Source: Clostridium_AD sp050717535
GTDB taxonomy: Bacteria > Bacillota > Clostridia > Clostridiales > Clostridiaceae
Direction of reading: 5' to 3'
DNA: 64,000 nucleotides
Assembly: GCF_050717535.1 (NCBI RefSeq)
Contig: NZ_JBOITM010000078.1
Location: 19,954 to 83,953 of the forward strand
The notes under the pieces were generated by a model that was not told the origin of the DNA, did no database searches, and saw only the letters and a list, made by a program, of their open reading frames with translations. Of this stretch, positions 26,675-36,448 are shown piece by piece. The translations under genes were made by a program, and so were the position numbers. Numbering within the stretch: position 1 is the stretch's first letter; every line of letters starts with the position of its first letter.

Positions 26675-28168
26675 ATGGATTTAGTGCAAACTGGACTTAA
26701 TGATAGGTTGAAGAAAATAAATGTCATAAGGATGTTAGGTAATGGTATAGACATTGGAGAATTAACACCTTTTGCTCATGAAATTCAATTATATATTTTA
26801 CTTACCATATTCAGGAGAGAAATTACTGAAAATATCAACAGAACAAAAAATGACATGGTATATATGACTGCGGATATTCTAAGAGAAATGAAACTGGAAA
26901 CCACAGATAAAAACATAGAAAGAATTGTGGAGGGCCTTCTTTGGTACAGGGGAGCAGACAAACAGGACCCTTTTAGCTGCCTCATATATAATGAAGAGAC
27001 CAGGCAGCATGATGTATATAAGTTTAGGTATTTAAAAGAAGATCGAGAACATTCCCATTGGGAGCAAGGTGGAAGCACTGTGTATATGCTTACAGAAGAA
27101 GCACAGGAGATGATATTTGTAACCCGCGAAATGCTTGAAGAATTTGGCTTTGATGTGGAGCAATTTTATACCCTACAGCTTATTAAAAGCGGAAACTTTA
27201 ATAGTGCCTTAAATAGTGTGAGTAATTTGATTGCAAGAGTTAAAACACTAATCCGTAGAGAAAAAGATTATCGACTTGATATTACTCGGAATCCCCAAGT
27301 AATATTTTTTGACAGCAAAAGAGATAGAAAAAAGAATGAGCAAGAGGTAAGGAATCAATTTGAGGATGAAAGAAAAACTTTTGAAGATATGCTGGCTTGG
27401 AAGAATAGGCTAGAGAACTTTCCAAAGGAGAAGAGAGAAGAAGGGGAAAGGTTATTTGAAGAACTTGAAAATGCGAGAATGCTACATAATCAACTGGCAA
27501 AGGTTGTAATTGATAGCATGGCCTTTGAAGTTAAAATAAGAGTAAACTATCCAGAGAGCTTTTGGATTACTTCAAGAGTATCCTTTAAAAAGGACATATG
27601 GCAAAATGTTATTGTTAAAAAAGGACTTCCAAGTTTTGATTATTTAGAAAATTTAGTAACACCACTATTATCTCCGGAGATTGAATTTATATATCCTCTA
27701 GACTGGGCATGGGAGGAACAATTTGTAATAAAGGAAACTGCACAGGAAGTAGTGGACGATGCCGATCGCATTGAAGAACAGGAACATATAAACAAAAACA
27801 TAGTTGATTGGGACCTAATAATAGAATTATGGGAACCTATATTTGATAGATTCATAGAGGATGAAGTATTTAGTATTACAGAACTTAAAGATATGGAGAA
27901 AATTAATCAGGACAAATGGCTAAGTAAGCGAGTAAACCTAGAAATATTTATGATGTTTGTTCTTACTGAGCTAACTTTTACTAAGGATAATGAAGAGTTT
28001 GAAAAAATGGATGAGAGAATGGTTCTTTTTAATAAGCTCTGCAATAAAAATGAAAGATATAAAATTCTTATAGGGAAAACCCTTACTTCTAAGTTGGAGG
28101 AAAATGAAATGCCTCTTAAGTTAGAAAAGATATTTATATCACCATACACTCTCTTTATTAAAGGATAG
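26675..28168 (+). CDS. jetA: Wadjet system kleisin-like subunit JetA
   Basis: The 497 residues are largely helical and charged, with an N-terminal winged-helix-like region (LTPFAHEIQLYILLTIF) and a long coiled middle (RKKNEQEVRNQFEDERKTFED). This matches the size and position of JetA, the kleisin-like (MukF-like) bridge that joins the JetC heads. The identification rests on the operon context plus general resemblance to the JetA family; no catalytic motif is expected. It is between jetD (4 nt) and jetB (15 nt). Confidence 0.82.
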   Translation: MDLVQTGLNDRLKKINVIRMLGNGIDIGELTPFAHEIQLYILLTIFRREITENINRTKNDMVYMTADILREMKLETTDKNIERIVEGLLWYRGADKQDPFSCLIYNEETRQHDVYKFRYLKEDREHSHWEQGGSTVYMLTEEAQEMIFVTREMLEEFGFDVEQFYTLQLIKSGNFNSALNSVSNLIARVKTLIRREKDYRLDITRNPQVIFFDSKRDRKKNEQEVRNQFEDERKTFEDMLAWKNRLENFPKEKREEGERLFEELENARMLHNQLAKVVIDSMAFEVKIRVNYPESFWITSRVSFKKDIWQNVIVKKGLPSFDYLENLVTPLLSPEIEFIYPLDWAWEEQFVIKETAQEVVDDADRIEEQEHINKNIVDWDLIIELWEPIFDRFIEDEVFSITELKDMEKINQDKWLSKRVNLEIFMMFVLTELTFTKDNEEFEKMDERMVLFNKLCNKNERYKILIGKTLTSKLEENEMPLKLEKIFISPYTLFIKG

Positions 28169-28183
28169 GAGGCCGTATAACTT

Positions 28184-28954
28184 ATGGCATATACAACGGA
28201 TAACATACAAAAGGCATCTGCGTTATTTTTTATTCTTCTAAAGGAAAACATTGTAGATATAAAACAGCCATTGGTAGAAGAGTATCTTAATAGTAGCGAA
28301 ATAAGAGAAATTGTTAATACCATGGCAGGAGAAGGAAACTTAAGGGTTTTCGATACAAGAGAAAATCTTCATATGGTTTCAACTGCAAATGGATCCATTT
28401 TTGCAAATTCTTATACTCAAATGAAAGAAAAATACAAAGGGTTAAAGAGTAAAAAGTATTTTTACTTAGCAAATCTTATAATATGTGTATTTCTATCAGA
28501 GGTAGATAAAGATAATAACATTAGGGTCAGGTGGGAAGAGGAAGGAATATCCTATGCTAAGCTGGAGTCCTTAGTAAATAGCACTATTAATTCTTGGTCA
28601 GCAAGGCGGAAGGAGGAAGAAGGTTTTACTCTTGAATGGGGAATAGCACTAAAAGAAATTGATGAGGTGTGGAATAAGGATTTTTCACCAATGAAAAACA
28701 GCAGAACTAAGGGAACTATTGATGTAGTAAATACTACAGATAATAGATTTAATTTTATTTATAAAGCCCTGAAACCATTAATGGATCAAAAACTTATTTA
28801 TAATAACACCAAGGAACTTAAAATTATTCCAAAGAACGAGCTATATGAAAGGTTGGATAAAATTTATCATAATCAGGATAGATATATAGAGTTCATTGCG
28901 TTAATAGATGCTGCAAAGGGAGGAGAACAGTATGCCGAGACTCAGCAAGATTAG
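28184..28954 (+). CDS. jetB: Wadjet system MukE-like subunit JetB
   Basis: The 256 residues have two winged-helix-like parts, as expected for KITE/MukE-type partners of SMC complexes (FFILLKENIVDIKQPLVEEYL; a later DVVNTTDNRFNFIYKALKPL). RBS AGGAGG lies 13-17 nt before the ATG. The 3' end overlaps jetC by 23 nt, so translation is probably coupled. Assignment depends on context, since sequence signatures in this family are weak. Confidence 0.82.
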   Translation: MAYTTDNIQKASALFFILLKENIVDIKQPLVEEYLNSSEIREIVNTMAGEGNLRVFDTRENLHMVSTANGSIFANSYTQMKEKYKGLKSKKYFYLANLIICVFLSEVDKDNNIRVRWEEEGISYAKLESLVNSTINSWSARRKEEEGFTLEWGIALKEIDEVWNKDFSPMKNSRTKGTIDVVNTTDNRFNFIYKALKPLMDQKLIYNNTKELKIIPKNELYERLDKIYHNQDRYIEFIALIDAAKGGEQYAETQQD

Positions 28955-31900
28955 GATAGTAGGAAATAAATATGATAATTTTAAAAAGTGTTACGATAAT
29001 ACTGTTTTTGATTTAACTAGGGATAATGACCCTGACCACACATTGATTACTATGCAAAATCAAAGTGGAAAAGGTGTATTAATGCAGCTTATGTCTCAAA
29101 TCGTTTTACCTAATACCAAATGGGGTAAAAATGATGGGAATAAGATAACAGGCATGTTTTTAAATGCAAATAAGCAATTCAGTCCATACACCTTCCATGT
29201 AATATTAGAGTGGAAGCTGGATACTGTGCCGGATAAATGGCTAATTACTGGAATGTGTGTAACGGCCAGCAAAAGAAGCTCGATGAAAGAAGAGGAAAAG
29301 GAAGAAAAGATAGGCATAAGATATTTTTTATACACTCATGAACATTATGCTAGTGATTTTTATACTATTGAAAATCTACCAGCGTATTTAAAGGAAGAAA
29401 AAAAAGCTGTACCTTACATGGAATTCGAAGACTTTATATTAAAAAACAAAAGAGATTTTAGAAAATTTTCAGAATCCTCTGCAAAGAATACTAGATCCGA
29501 ATACTATCAATATTTAGAGGGTAATGGAATATATCGGTCTGAATGGTCAATATTAAAACTTATAAACAAGGTAGAGGGTGGGGCTTCGGATTATTTTTCA
29601 AAAGCCAAAGACAATAAGGGAATCTTTGATGAATATATCATACCTTCAATATCTGAAAATCTAAATAATCAATATGAAGAAAATAAAGATACACTAAAGG
29701 ATATATTTAAAAGTAATATTTCAATTACCAAAAATCTACCTATATTAATTAATAGAGAAGCCGACTATAAGAATTTATTAACTATGTTGTCGCCACTAAT
29801 TCGAGATGCAGAAGCGGGGATTAGTTATGGACTTAGAAAAGAAAATAGCATAATAACCGGAAATGATCTTTATTGCACGTTGATGAGTTTTCAAAACAAT
29901 ATTACTATTGAAAAAGAGAAGTGGGTAGGTGAAAAAGGAAAGACTGTAGATAGAAAAAGAGAGCTTCACTTTGAAAAGGAGAACCTGGAATATGCAAAGC
30001 AAAACAGGGTTAAAATTGAATATGAACTTGAAAAGCTAGAACAAGAGAAGGGTTTAGACATTGTAAAAATAGAAATAGATGATCTAGCCAAGGATAAAAA
30101 GAAATATGAAATAAACAAAACAAATATTCCTAGAGAAATTGATATAAGCAAAAGACATAAGAAACTTGAGGAAAAAAAGAGGCTTATGAGCTCTCTAAAT
30201 TTAAAGGACATAGAACAAGAAATTATGAAAATAGATGAAGAAATTAAAGAAAAGTGGAAAGTAACCCAGGCTTCACTTACAGAAACTTCAAGAAAGCATT
30301 GGGCCTATGAATCATTTCTAAAAGCAAAGGAAGAAGAATTTAAAAGTGATATAAGAATTCTTAAAGAAAATCAAAGCTCTATAAGAGTTAATCTTGGAGT
30401 ATTTGACGAGGCAAAGGGAAAGTTTAATAAAAGAGAAAAAGAGCTGGGATTAGAGTTTGATGCTTTTAGAATGGTATGTCCTGAAATATTAATGGAAGAT
30501 GTAAAGAAGGAATATGTAGAGGAAGATAAAAAACTCTTAGATTCAAAGAATAAAATTTCTAAGTTCGAAAAACACATAAATAATCTCAATATAGAAAAAA
30601 ATAAAATAGGAATCCAAATAGATAACAATAAAGAGAAAAAGGAAGAATTAGATAAAAGCTACAGTGAACAAAAGTTGCGAGAAGAAGAATTATTTTTAGA
30701 AATTTTGGATATGTGCAGGCTGGAAAACATTGAAGAAACCTATTCAGTAGGATTTCTTCAAAATAAAGTATTTGAAATAAGGAAAACAAAAGAAATTAAG
30801 AGAGTAAAGTTAAATGAGCTAAAGAAAGAACTTTGGGAAAATAACATAGATTTAACTTTAAACAATAAGGATTATTGGATACCCAATAATGACATTGATA
30901 TCATAAAGACAAAAATTGAGAGCCTTTCGGTAAAGGTTGTTTATGGAACTCAATTTCTGGCATCACTCTCAGAAGAAGAGCAAAAGGAAAATCTTAGAAA
31001 CTGTCCCATGCTTCCATATAGCTTAGTAATAAGAGCGAACAAGGACTGGGACACTATAAGCAAGAATTTATCAGAAGATTTGTTTTTAAGAAGCATTGTA
31101 CCAATATATCTGCGAACTAAAATGGAGGGGCAAGCAGCAGGGGGGAACTTTAAGTTAATAAGGCATAAAGGTTTAAAATTTATTGGTAATAATGATGCTT
31201 TTCAGCAATGGAAAGAAAGCCTAAGTAAAAAAGAATTAGAGATAATGGAAGCAGTAAAATCTATAGAGAGTTCCATAGATAAAATAGATAAACTCATTAA
31301 TAAAATTGAAAACATGCTTGTGGTTGACAGCGCAATTCTCTTAGAACAAAGAATTAAAGATGTAGTAATCAAATTAGATGAGCTAGCTATAGAACTTAAT
31401 ACTATAGGATCAAAGATAAATGACTTACAGGAAAAATTAACGTTTTATAATAATGTAAAAGTGGAAAGTGAAAAGGGAATAAAAAGCTTAGAAATTAGTA
31501 TTAAAAAGCTTGAAGAGTTTATAAATTTCAAGAATGAAATAGAAATAAAGGGAAAGCAAGCAGCTAAAGATCAGGAGAAACTAATAACAGTAGAACTTAC
31601 CCTTACAGCAGTGGAAATGGAAAAAGCCGAAAATGAGGATAAAAAGTATTTAGAGCAAAGCAGTTATGAAAAATGGAAGATTTATGTTAACAATAAATTA
31701 AAAGATGTAAAGGAAATTATAGAAGAGGCTAGTTTTAAAGAGGAAGATAATGAACAGGTTCAAACAAGTATACAGCCAAATTATATAAATTTAGAAGCAG
31801 ATGATATATTTATAGATATTGAACATAGAAAGAATTTAAGTTTAAAAATTGAGGAGAAAAATTATCAAATAAATGCATTAAGTGAAGCTATTGACCAGCT

Positions 31901-33422
31901 AGAAGAAAATATTGAGGCAAGACTTGCGGAGCTAAAAAAGCTTGACCTGAGTTGGGCAAATTATATAGTAGAAAATTTATATTTGGACACAATTGAACTT
32001 GAACTTGATAGTATAGCGAAAAAAAGTGAGTTTAAAAATGCAACACTTATAGAATTAACCAGTAGCATAGGTACAAAAAAAGGTCTCATAATTCAGATAA
32101 ATAATGATATTATGCGGTCTGCACAAAAAATAAATGAAGAACACCATAAAACACCACAGCTTTGGGAAAATTTAAATTTAGAAGAAAAAGGCATTAGGCT
32201 CAAGGATAATATAAGGGGCAATGATAAATATTTAAAAGAAGTAGAAGATATAATAGAAAAATTAGATAGTAGAGATGTTGAAATGGGGCGTCTAGTCTCA
32301 GAAATAAAGCATTTTGAAGAGTTAGATAGTACTAAAGGAAAAACTTCGCAGTACCAAATGGATAAGATTAATAATAATGAAAAAAATGAAGTGGATCTAT
32401 GGATACAAAACTACAAAGGTATTAATGAGGTTATAAATAATCATACAATTAAAGCACAGGATAACTTTGACCAATTCTTAGAGGAATTAAAAAGGAATCT
32501 TAAAGATGAGATACTAAAGCGTAAAATAAAAGAAGTCATAGGTGAAAAAATCAATATAGCGAGTTTCACTAATAACAAAGACTCCTTTAGCAGCATGAGA
32601 GAGCATGCACAGAAGGAAATAAGCAGGGTAAGTAACGATAAGTTTAAGGCGGAAGAAGCAAAGGAACAATGGGCATCAAGAGCTGCTAGGCAATCTATTA
32701 AGATAGCAGAATGTCTAAGAGAAATGGTTAATAAAATGGTTTATGTTAATGAGAACAATCATGCATTTAAGCTTATAAGACTAAAAGGTGAGGAGCTTTT
32801 ACCAAAAGAAGAAGAGGATATTAAGGTCTTACTAAATGAGTACTTTGTAGAGTGCATAGAAAAACTAGAAAAATCAGGAGTAGATTTCGATAATTTAGAA
32901 GATAAAACCTTGGAAGCTTATATGAGCGATAGGATGATTTTTTCCAAAGCATTAAGAGGGAAATACCCAGTGCTGGAGGTTTATAAAATGACAGAGAAAA
33001 ATGAATTTCTCTATGCAAAGCCAAACAACAGTCACTATAATACTTGGGGTGGAATAAATAGTGGAGATGGTGATTCACCAGAAGGTAGCGGAGGTCAAAC
33101 TCTATCTATTAATACCTTTATAATAATGATGCTTATGAATTACAGAAAAAAAACTGTAGGTAATGAAAATCCTTGGACGGTGCTCATGCTGGATAATCCT
33201 TTTGGAAATGCTTCAGGAAGTCATGTACTTGATCCTGTATTCAAAATTGCAAACAAGCTAAATTTCCAAATAATAGCCTTTGCTGCACCAGAAATTATAA
33301 AGACAGAAATCAGTGAAAGATTTCCTATATTTTGGGCACTACAAATTAATGAAGAAGAGGAAAAAGGGAAACTTGGTAGTGTGATTGGAAGAGTGGTGCA
33401 TGGGGGGAGAGTTAGGAGTTAA
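28932..33422 (+). CDS. jetC: Wadjet system SMC-like ATPase JetC
   Basis: The protein has 1496 residues from ATG 28932 (AAGGGAGGAG just upstream; an in-frame ATG at 28908 is less likely). An N-terminal ATPase half has the P-loop region LITMQNQSGKGVLMQL, where Gly48 replaces the usual Ser/Thr after Lys47. Very long coiled coils (about 330-520 and 740-1240) flank a central hinge-like part. The C-terminal half has the ABC signature GSGGQTLSINTF and a Walker B region TVLMLDNPFGNASG with Asn in the place of the usual catalytic Glu. JetC is a MukB-like motor that extrudes plasmid DNA loops for JetD. The motif changes may be normal for this subtype. The frame is unbroken. Confidence 0.9.
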   Translation: MPRLSKIRIVGNKYDNFKKCYDNTVFDLTRDNDPDHTLITMQNQSGKGVLMQLMSQIVLPNTKWGKNDGNKITGMFLNANKQFSPYTFHVILEWKLDTVPDKWLITGMCVTASKRSSMKEEEKEEKIGIRYFLYTHEHYASDFYTIENLPAYLKEEKKAVPYMEFEDFILKNKRDFRKFSESSAKNTRSEYYQYLEGNGIYRSEWSILKLINKVEGGASDYFSKAKDNKGIFDEYIIPSISENLNNQYEENKDTLKDIFKSNISITKNLPILINREADYKNLLTMLSPLIRDAEAGISYGLRKENSIITGNDLYCTLMSFQNNITIEKEKWVGEKGKTVDRKRELHFEKENLEYAKQNRVKIEYELEKLEQEKGLDIVKIEIDDLAKDKKKYEINKTNIPREIDISKRHKKLEEKKRLMSSLNLKDIEQEIMKIDEEIKEKWKVTQASLTETSRKHWAYESFLKAKEEEFKSDIRILKENQSSIRVNLGVFDEAKGKFNKREKELGLEFDAFRMVCPEILMEDVKKEYVEEDKKLLDSKNKISKFEKHINNLNIEKNKIGIQIDNNKEKKEELDKSYSEQKLREEELFLEILDMCRLENIEETYSVGFLQNKVFEIRKTKEIKRVKLNELKKELWENNIDLTLNNKDYWIPNNDIDIIKTKIESLSVKVVYGTQFLASLSEEEQKENLRNCPMLPYSLVIRANKDWDTISKNLSEDLFLRSIVPIYLRTKMEGQAAGGNFKLIRHKGLKFIGNNDAFQQWKESLSKKELEIMEAVKSIESSIDKIDKLINKIENMLVVDSAILLEQRIKDVVIKLDELAIELNTIGSKINDLQEKLTFYNNVKVESEKGIKSLEISIKKLEEFINFKNEIEIKGKQAAKDQEKLITVELTLTAVEMEKAENEDKKYLEQSSYEKWKIYVNNKLKDVKEIIEEASFKEEDNEQVQTSIQPNYINLEADDIFIDIEHRKNLSLKIEEKNYQINALSEAIDQLEENIEARLAELKKLDLSWANYIVENLYLDTIELELDSIAKKSEFKNATLIELTSSIGTKKGLIIQINNDIMRSAQKINEEHHKTPQLWENLNLEEKGIRLKDNIRGNDKYLKEVEDIIEKLDSRDVEMGRLVSEIKHFEELDSTKGKTSQYQMDKINNNEKNEVDLWIQNYKGINEVINNHTIKAQDNFDQFLEELKRNLKDEILKRKIKEVIGEKINIASFTNNKDSFSSMREHAQKEISRVSNDKFKAEEAKEQWASRAARQSIKIAECLREMVNKMVYVNENNHAFKLIRLKGEELLPKEEEDIKVLLNEYFVECIEKLEKSGVDFDNLEDKTLEAYMSDRMIFSKALRGKYPVLEVYKMTEKNEFLYAKPNNSHYNTWGGINSGDGDSPEGSGGQTLSINTFIIMMLMNYRKKTVGNENPWTVLMLDNPFGNASGSHVLDPVFKIANKLNFQIIAFAAPEIIKTEISERFPIFWALQINEEEEKGKLGSVIGRVVHGGRVRS

Positions 33423-33469
33423 TTTGTAACTATATAAATTACATGGATGTGGATTTATACCCATTTTAT

Positions 33470-33524
33470 AAAAAATATAAGGTAATAGCTTATTAATTAT
33501 TTAAGCTATATCCTTATATTTTTT
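33470..33524. terminator. Bidirectional terminator between jetC and atoE
   Basis: Long arms of 23 nt (33470-33492 and 33502-33524) pair with two mismatches; A- and T-runs at the ends make it usable on both strands, as fits the convergent genes. Confidence 0.8.
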
Positions 33525-33554
33525 TAATACTGTTCATTAAAGTGTATTTTTTAA

Positions 33555-34904
33555 TTATAATATGAACATTAATCCCAGTCCAATAATAATACCAGAGTAT
33601 AATAAATCAATTATACAAAATCCCATTACATCCTTAGCACTGAGTCCGGCAATTCCAAGAGCAGGTAATGCCCAGAAAGGTTGAATCATGTTAGTCCATG
33701 CATCTCCCCAAGCAATAGCCATAGCAGTTTTTGCAGCAGGTACACCAAGAGCTGCACCTGCTGGCATCATAATAGGAGCTTGTACAGCCCATTGTCCGCC
33801 ACCAGATGGTACAAAAAAGTTAACAAGTCCTGCACTTAAAAAAGTAAATAGTGGGAAGGTATGTTGATTAGATATATTAACAAAGAAAGTAGACATAGCT
33901 CCTGCAAGAGATATACCAGAAACACTTGCACCTACCATCATCCCCATAATACCAGCATAGAATGGAAATTGAAGTATAATTCCGGCAGCTCCTTTAGCAG
34001 CATCTGCAATTGCATTAATAAATCTTCTAGGGGTTCTATGAAGAGCAACTCCAAGGAATAAGAAGATGGTATTAACGATATTTAAGTCAAGGCTTCCACC
34101 TTTAATAAAATAATAAACAATATAAGTAAAGCCCATAAGCGTAAGTAGCATTGAGATAATAGTGCTATTCTCAAGTTTATCAGCAGGAGTCATGTTTTCT
34201 TTGGCTATTATAATCACTGGCTCCTCCACCAAAAGCTTTGGATTTATAGTAACGGTATTTTCTTTATCAGGATGCATAGCTTTGTTTATAAGAGGTAATG
34301 TTACTAAAAGTATACCTAGTATAACTAAATTAAAGTTTGAAAATAATGTAGTACTAGTTGGTATAGCAGTAGTAACAGCACCTGCAGTAGCTTTTACTAC
34401 AGCTTCGCCACCTCCAGCAATTACTAGTGGTATAGAACCAGAAAGGCCTCCATGCCATACTAAAAAACCTGAATAAGCAGAAGCTATTAAAAGTCTATAA
34501 TCTACACCTTTAACTTCTTTAGCAAGTTCTTTGGCAAAAATAGCTCCAATAACTAGACCGAAACCCCAGTTAATCCAACAAGCTATAGTAGAAATAAGTG
34601 TAACAAGCATAATTGCTTGAGTTGGTGATTTAGGTATTTTCGCAAGGGTTTTAAGACCCTTTTTAAAAGAAGGTGCATTGGCAAGTGCATGACCTGTAAC
34701 TAATACTAATGCCATTTGCATTGAGAATGCCAATAATGTCCATAAACCCTTACTCCAATGAACAGTCATTGCTAAGGGACTTTGACCAGTAACAATTACA
34801 CCTAAAATTAATACGAAGAAGGTTAGAAGAACAGCAAATATGAATGGGTCTGGCAAATACTTTTGGACAAGATTAACACAAGCTTTTGTAAACTTTTTAA
34901 ACAT
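33555..34904 (-). CDS. atoE: Short-chain fatty acid transporter, AtoE family
   Basis: The protein has 449 residues from the ATG at 34904 (AAAGGGGGACC upstream); an in-frame start at 34970 lies beyond the leader hairpin and has no RBS. It is a polytopic membrane protein with conserved stretches LPDPFIFAVLLTFFVL, INWGFGLVIGAIFAKEL, FVPSGGGQWAVQAPIM and MIQPFWALPALGIAGL. The family imports short-chain fatty acids or acetoacetate. It lies downstream of ctfA-ctfB on the same strand; its substrate would be activated by that CoA-transferase. Confidence 0.9.
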   Translation of the reverse strand: MFKKFTKACVNLVQKYLPDPFIFAVLLTFFVLILGVIVTGQSPLAMTVHWSKGLWTLLAFSMQMALVLVTGHALANAPSFKKGLKTLAKIPKSPTQAIMLVTLISTIACWINWGFGLVIGAIFAKELAKEVKGVDYRLLIASAYSGFLVWHGGLSGSIPLVIAGGGEAVVKATAGAVTTAIPTSTTLFSNFNLVILGILLVTLPLINKAMHPDKENTVTINPKLLVEEPVIIIAKENMTPADKLENSTIISMLLTLMGFTYIVYYFIKGGSLDLNIVNTIFLFLGVALHRTPRRFINAIADAAKGAAGIILQFPFYAGIMGMMVGASVSGISLAGAMSTFFVNISNQHTFPLFTFLSAGLVNFFVPSGGGQWAVQAPIMMPAGAALGVPAAKTAMAIAWGDAWTNMIQPFWALPALGIAGLSAKDVMGFCIIDLLYSGIIIGLGLMFIL

Positions 34905-34940
34905 TTTAGGTCCCCCTTTAATATATTTTAGTTTGGTTAA

Positions 34941-34980
34941 TTGAATAACCTTGTGGTCAAGTGACTGCAAGGTTATTCAA
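34941..34980 (-). promoter_or_regulatory. Perfect 13-bp stem-loop in the atoE leader
   Basis: Arms TTGAATAACCTTG (34941-34953) and its exact complement (34968-34980) flank a 14-nt loop, 36 nt before the atoE ATG. On the atoE strand no T-run follows, so it is not a standard terminator; on the other strand TTTTATAT follows. It may be a processing or stabilising element, or an end of leftward transcription with weak efficiency. Confidence 0.6.
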
Positions 34981-35127
34981 TTTTATATATACAGGATATC
35001 CCTCACGTTCTGTTGAATTTATATCGATCACAACTAAATTAATAGAAGGGAGAGAATTCCATGCAATCGAATTTAAAACAATTATCTACGTATCTGAATT
35101 AATTGCTCAAAGTTTCACTAATCATTG

Positions 35128-35793
35128 CTATGCATCCATCATTTTAAGATTTTCTGAGATAATTAATTCTGCCCCTGTAAGTGATTTAACTTCTTCTACT
35201 GTAGTATCTTTATTAATTTCAATAAGTACAAGCCCCTTATCTGTAATTTCCATTACACCAAGTTCCGTAACTATAAGGTTAACTTGTGCTTTTGCTGTTA
35301 GTGGTAAGGTACACTTCTTTAATATTTTAGGAATCCCTTTAGCCGTATGTTGCATTGCAATAATAACCTTTTTAGCTCCTACTACTAAATCCATTGCTCC
35401 ACCCATTCCTGGAATCATTTTGCCTGGTACAATCCAATTAGCTAAATTACCTTCTTGATCTACTTCTAGTGCTCCAAGCACAGTTATGTCAACATGTCCG
35501 CCTCTTATCAGAATGAAAGACATTGCACTGTCAAAGTATGCTCCACCAGGAAGTATTGTAGTAAATTCACCACCTGCATTAATTACATCCTTGTTTACAT
35601 CCCCTTGCATCGGAGATTCTCCCATACCAACCATACCGTTTTCTGATTGGAAAGTAACGTGAACACCTTCTGGAATATAGTTTGTAACTAATGTTGGAAG
35701 ACCTATGCCTAAATTAACAAGTTGCCCATCTTTTAATTCTTTACCAATTCTTTTTGCAATGATTTGTTTTGCAAGCTTACTATCAATAATCAT
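35128..35793 (-). CDS. ctfB: Acetate/butyrate-acetoacetate CoA-transferase, beta subunit
   Basis: The protein has 221 residues from ATG 35793 (GGGGAGG 8 nt upstream). The catalytic Glu lies in FQSENGMVGMG, and GLPTLVTNYIPEG and VPGKMIPGMGGAMDLVVGAK are typical. With the alpha subunit it transfers CoA between acetate or butyrate and acetoacetyl-CoA. Its start lies 1 nt after the alpha-subunit stop, so the two are translationally linked. A 148-nt gap with no gene follows before the atoE leader hairpin. Confidence 0.92.
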   Translation of the reverse strand: MIIDSKLAKQIIAKRIGKELKDGQLVNLGIGLPTLVTNYIPEGVHVTFQSENGMVGMGESPMQGDVNKDVINAGGEFTTILPGGAYFDSAMSFILIRGGHVDITVLGALEVDQEGNLANWIVPGKMIPGMGGAMDLVVGAKKVIIAMQHTAKGIPKILKKCTLPLTAKAQVNLIVTELGVMEITDKGLVLIEINKDTTVEEVKSLTGAELIISENLKMMDA

Positions 35794-35794
35794 A

Positions 35795-36448
35795 TTAGTT
35801 GGCCTCCCCAATTATATAATCAACCAATACACCTGGAGTAACAATATTATTTGGATCAAGCTTTCCAAGCTTAACAATGTTTCCAGCTTCTACTATTACA
35901 ATTTCTGCAGCAGTAGCCATAGTTGGATTAAAATTTCTTGCTGTTCCATAATAAACTGCATTTCCAATTTCATCTACTACACTTGCATAAATGAGTGCTA
36001 AATCAGCTTTGATGGGAAGCTCTAATAAATATTCTTTTCCCTCAATAGTAAATTTTTGTTTACCATCTTCCACCATAGTAGCAACTCCTGTAGAAGTAAG
36101 CACTCCACCAAGGCCAGCTCCCGCTGATCTTATTCTCTCAATTAGTGTTCCTTGTGGTACAAGTTCTACTTCTATTTTCCCTTCAGTCATAAGTCTTCCG
36201 GTCTCAGCATTTGTTCCTATGTGAGAAACTATAACCTTTTTAACTTGTCCATTAACTATAAGTTTCCCTATGCCTCTGTCTACATAGCTTGTATCATTTG
36301 CTATTATAATTAAATTTTTAACATTTGTTTCAATCAATAAATCAATTATCTTTTCTGGTGTTCCACAGGCCAAAAATCCACCTATCATTATTGACATTCC
36401 GTCTTTAAGTAATGGTCTAACTCTATCTAAAGTTACAACCTTATTCAT
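35795..36448 (-). CDS. ctfA: Acetate/butyrate-acetoacetate CoA-transferase, alpha subunit
   Basis: The 217 residues show the CoA-binding Gly-rich start IMIGGFLACGTPEKIID, then NDTSYVDRGIGKLI and LVPQGTLIERIRSAGAGLGG, characteristic of the alpha chain. AAGGAGGGAAAATAA precedes the ATG. First gene of the ctfA-ctfB-atoE set. A sigma-54 site was looked for upstream and not found; the leader is AT-rich with several possible -10 boxes. Confidence 0.92.
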   Translation of the reverse strand: MNKVVTLDRVRPLLKDGMSIMIGGFLACGTPEKIIDLLIETNVKNLIIIANDTSYVDRGIGKLIVNGQVKKVIVSHIGTNAETGRLMTEGKIEVELVPQGTLIERIRSAGAGLGGVLTSTGVATMVEDGKQKFTIEGKEYLLELPIKADLALIYASVVDEIGNAVYYGTARNFNPTMATAAEIVIVEAGNIVKLGKLDPNNIVTPGVLVDYIIGEAN

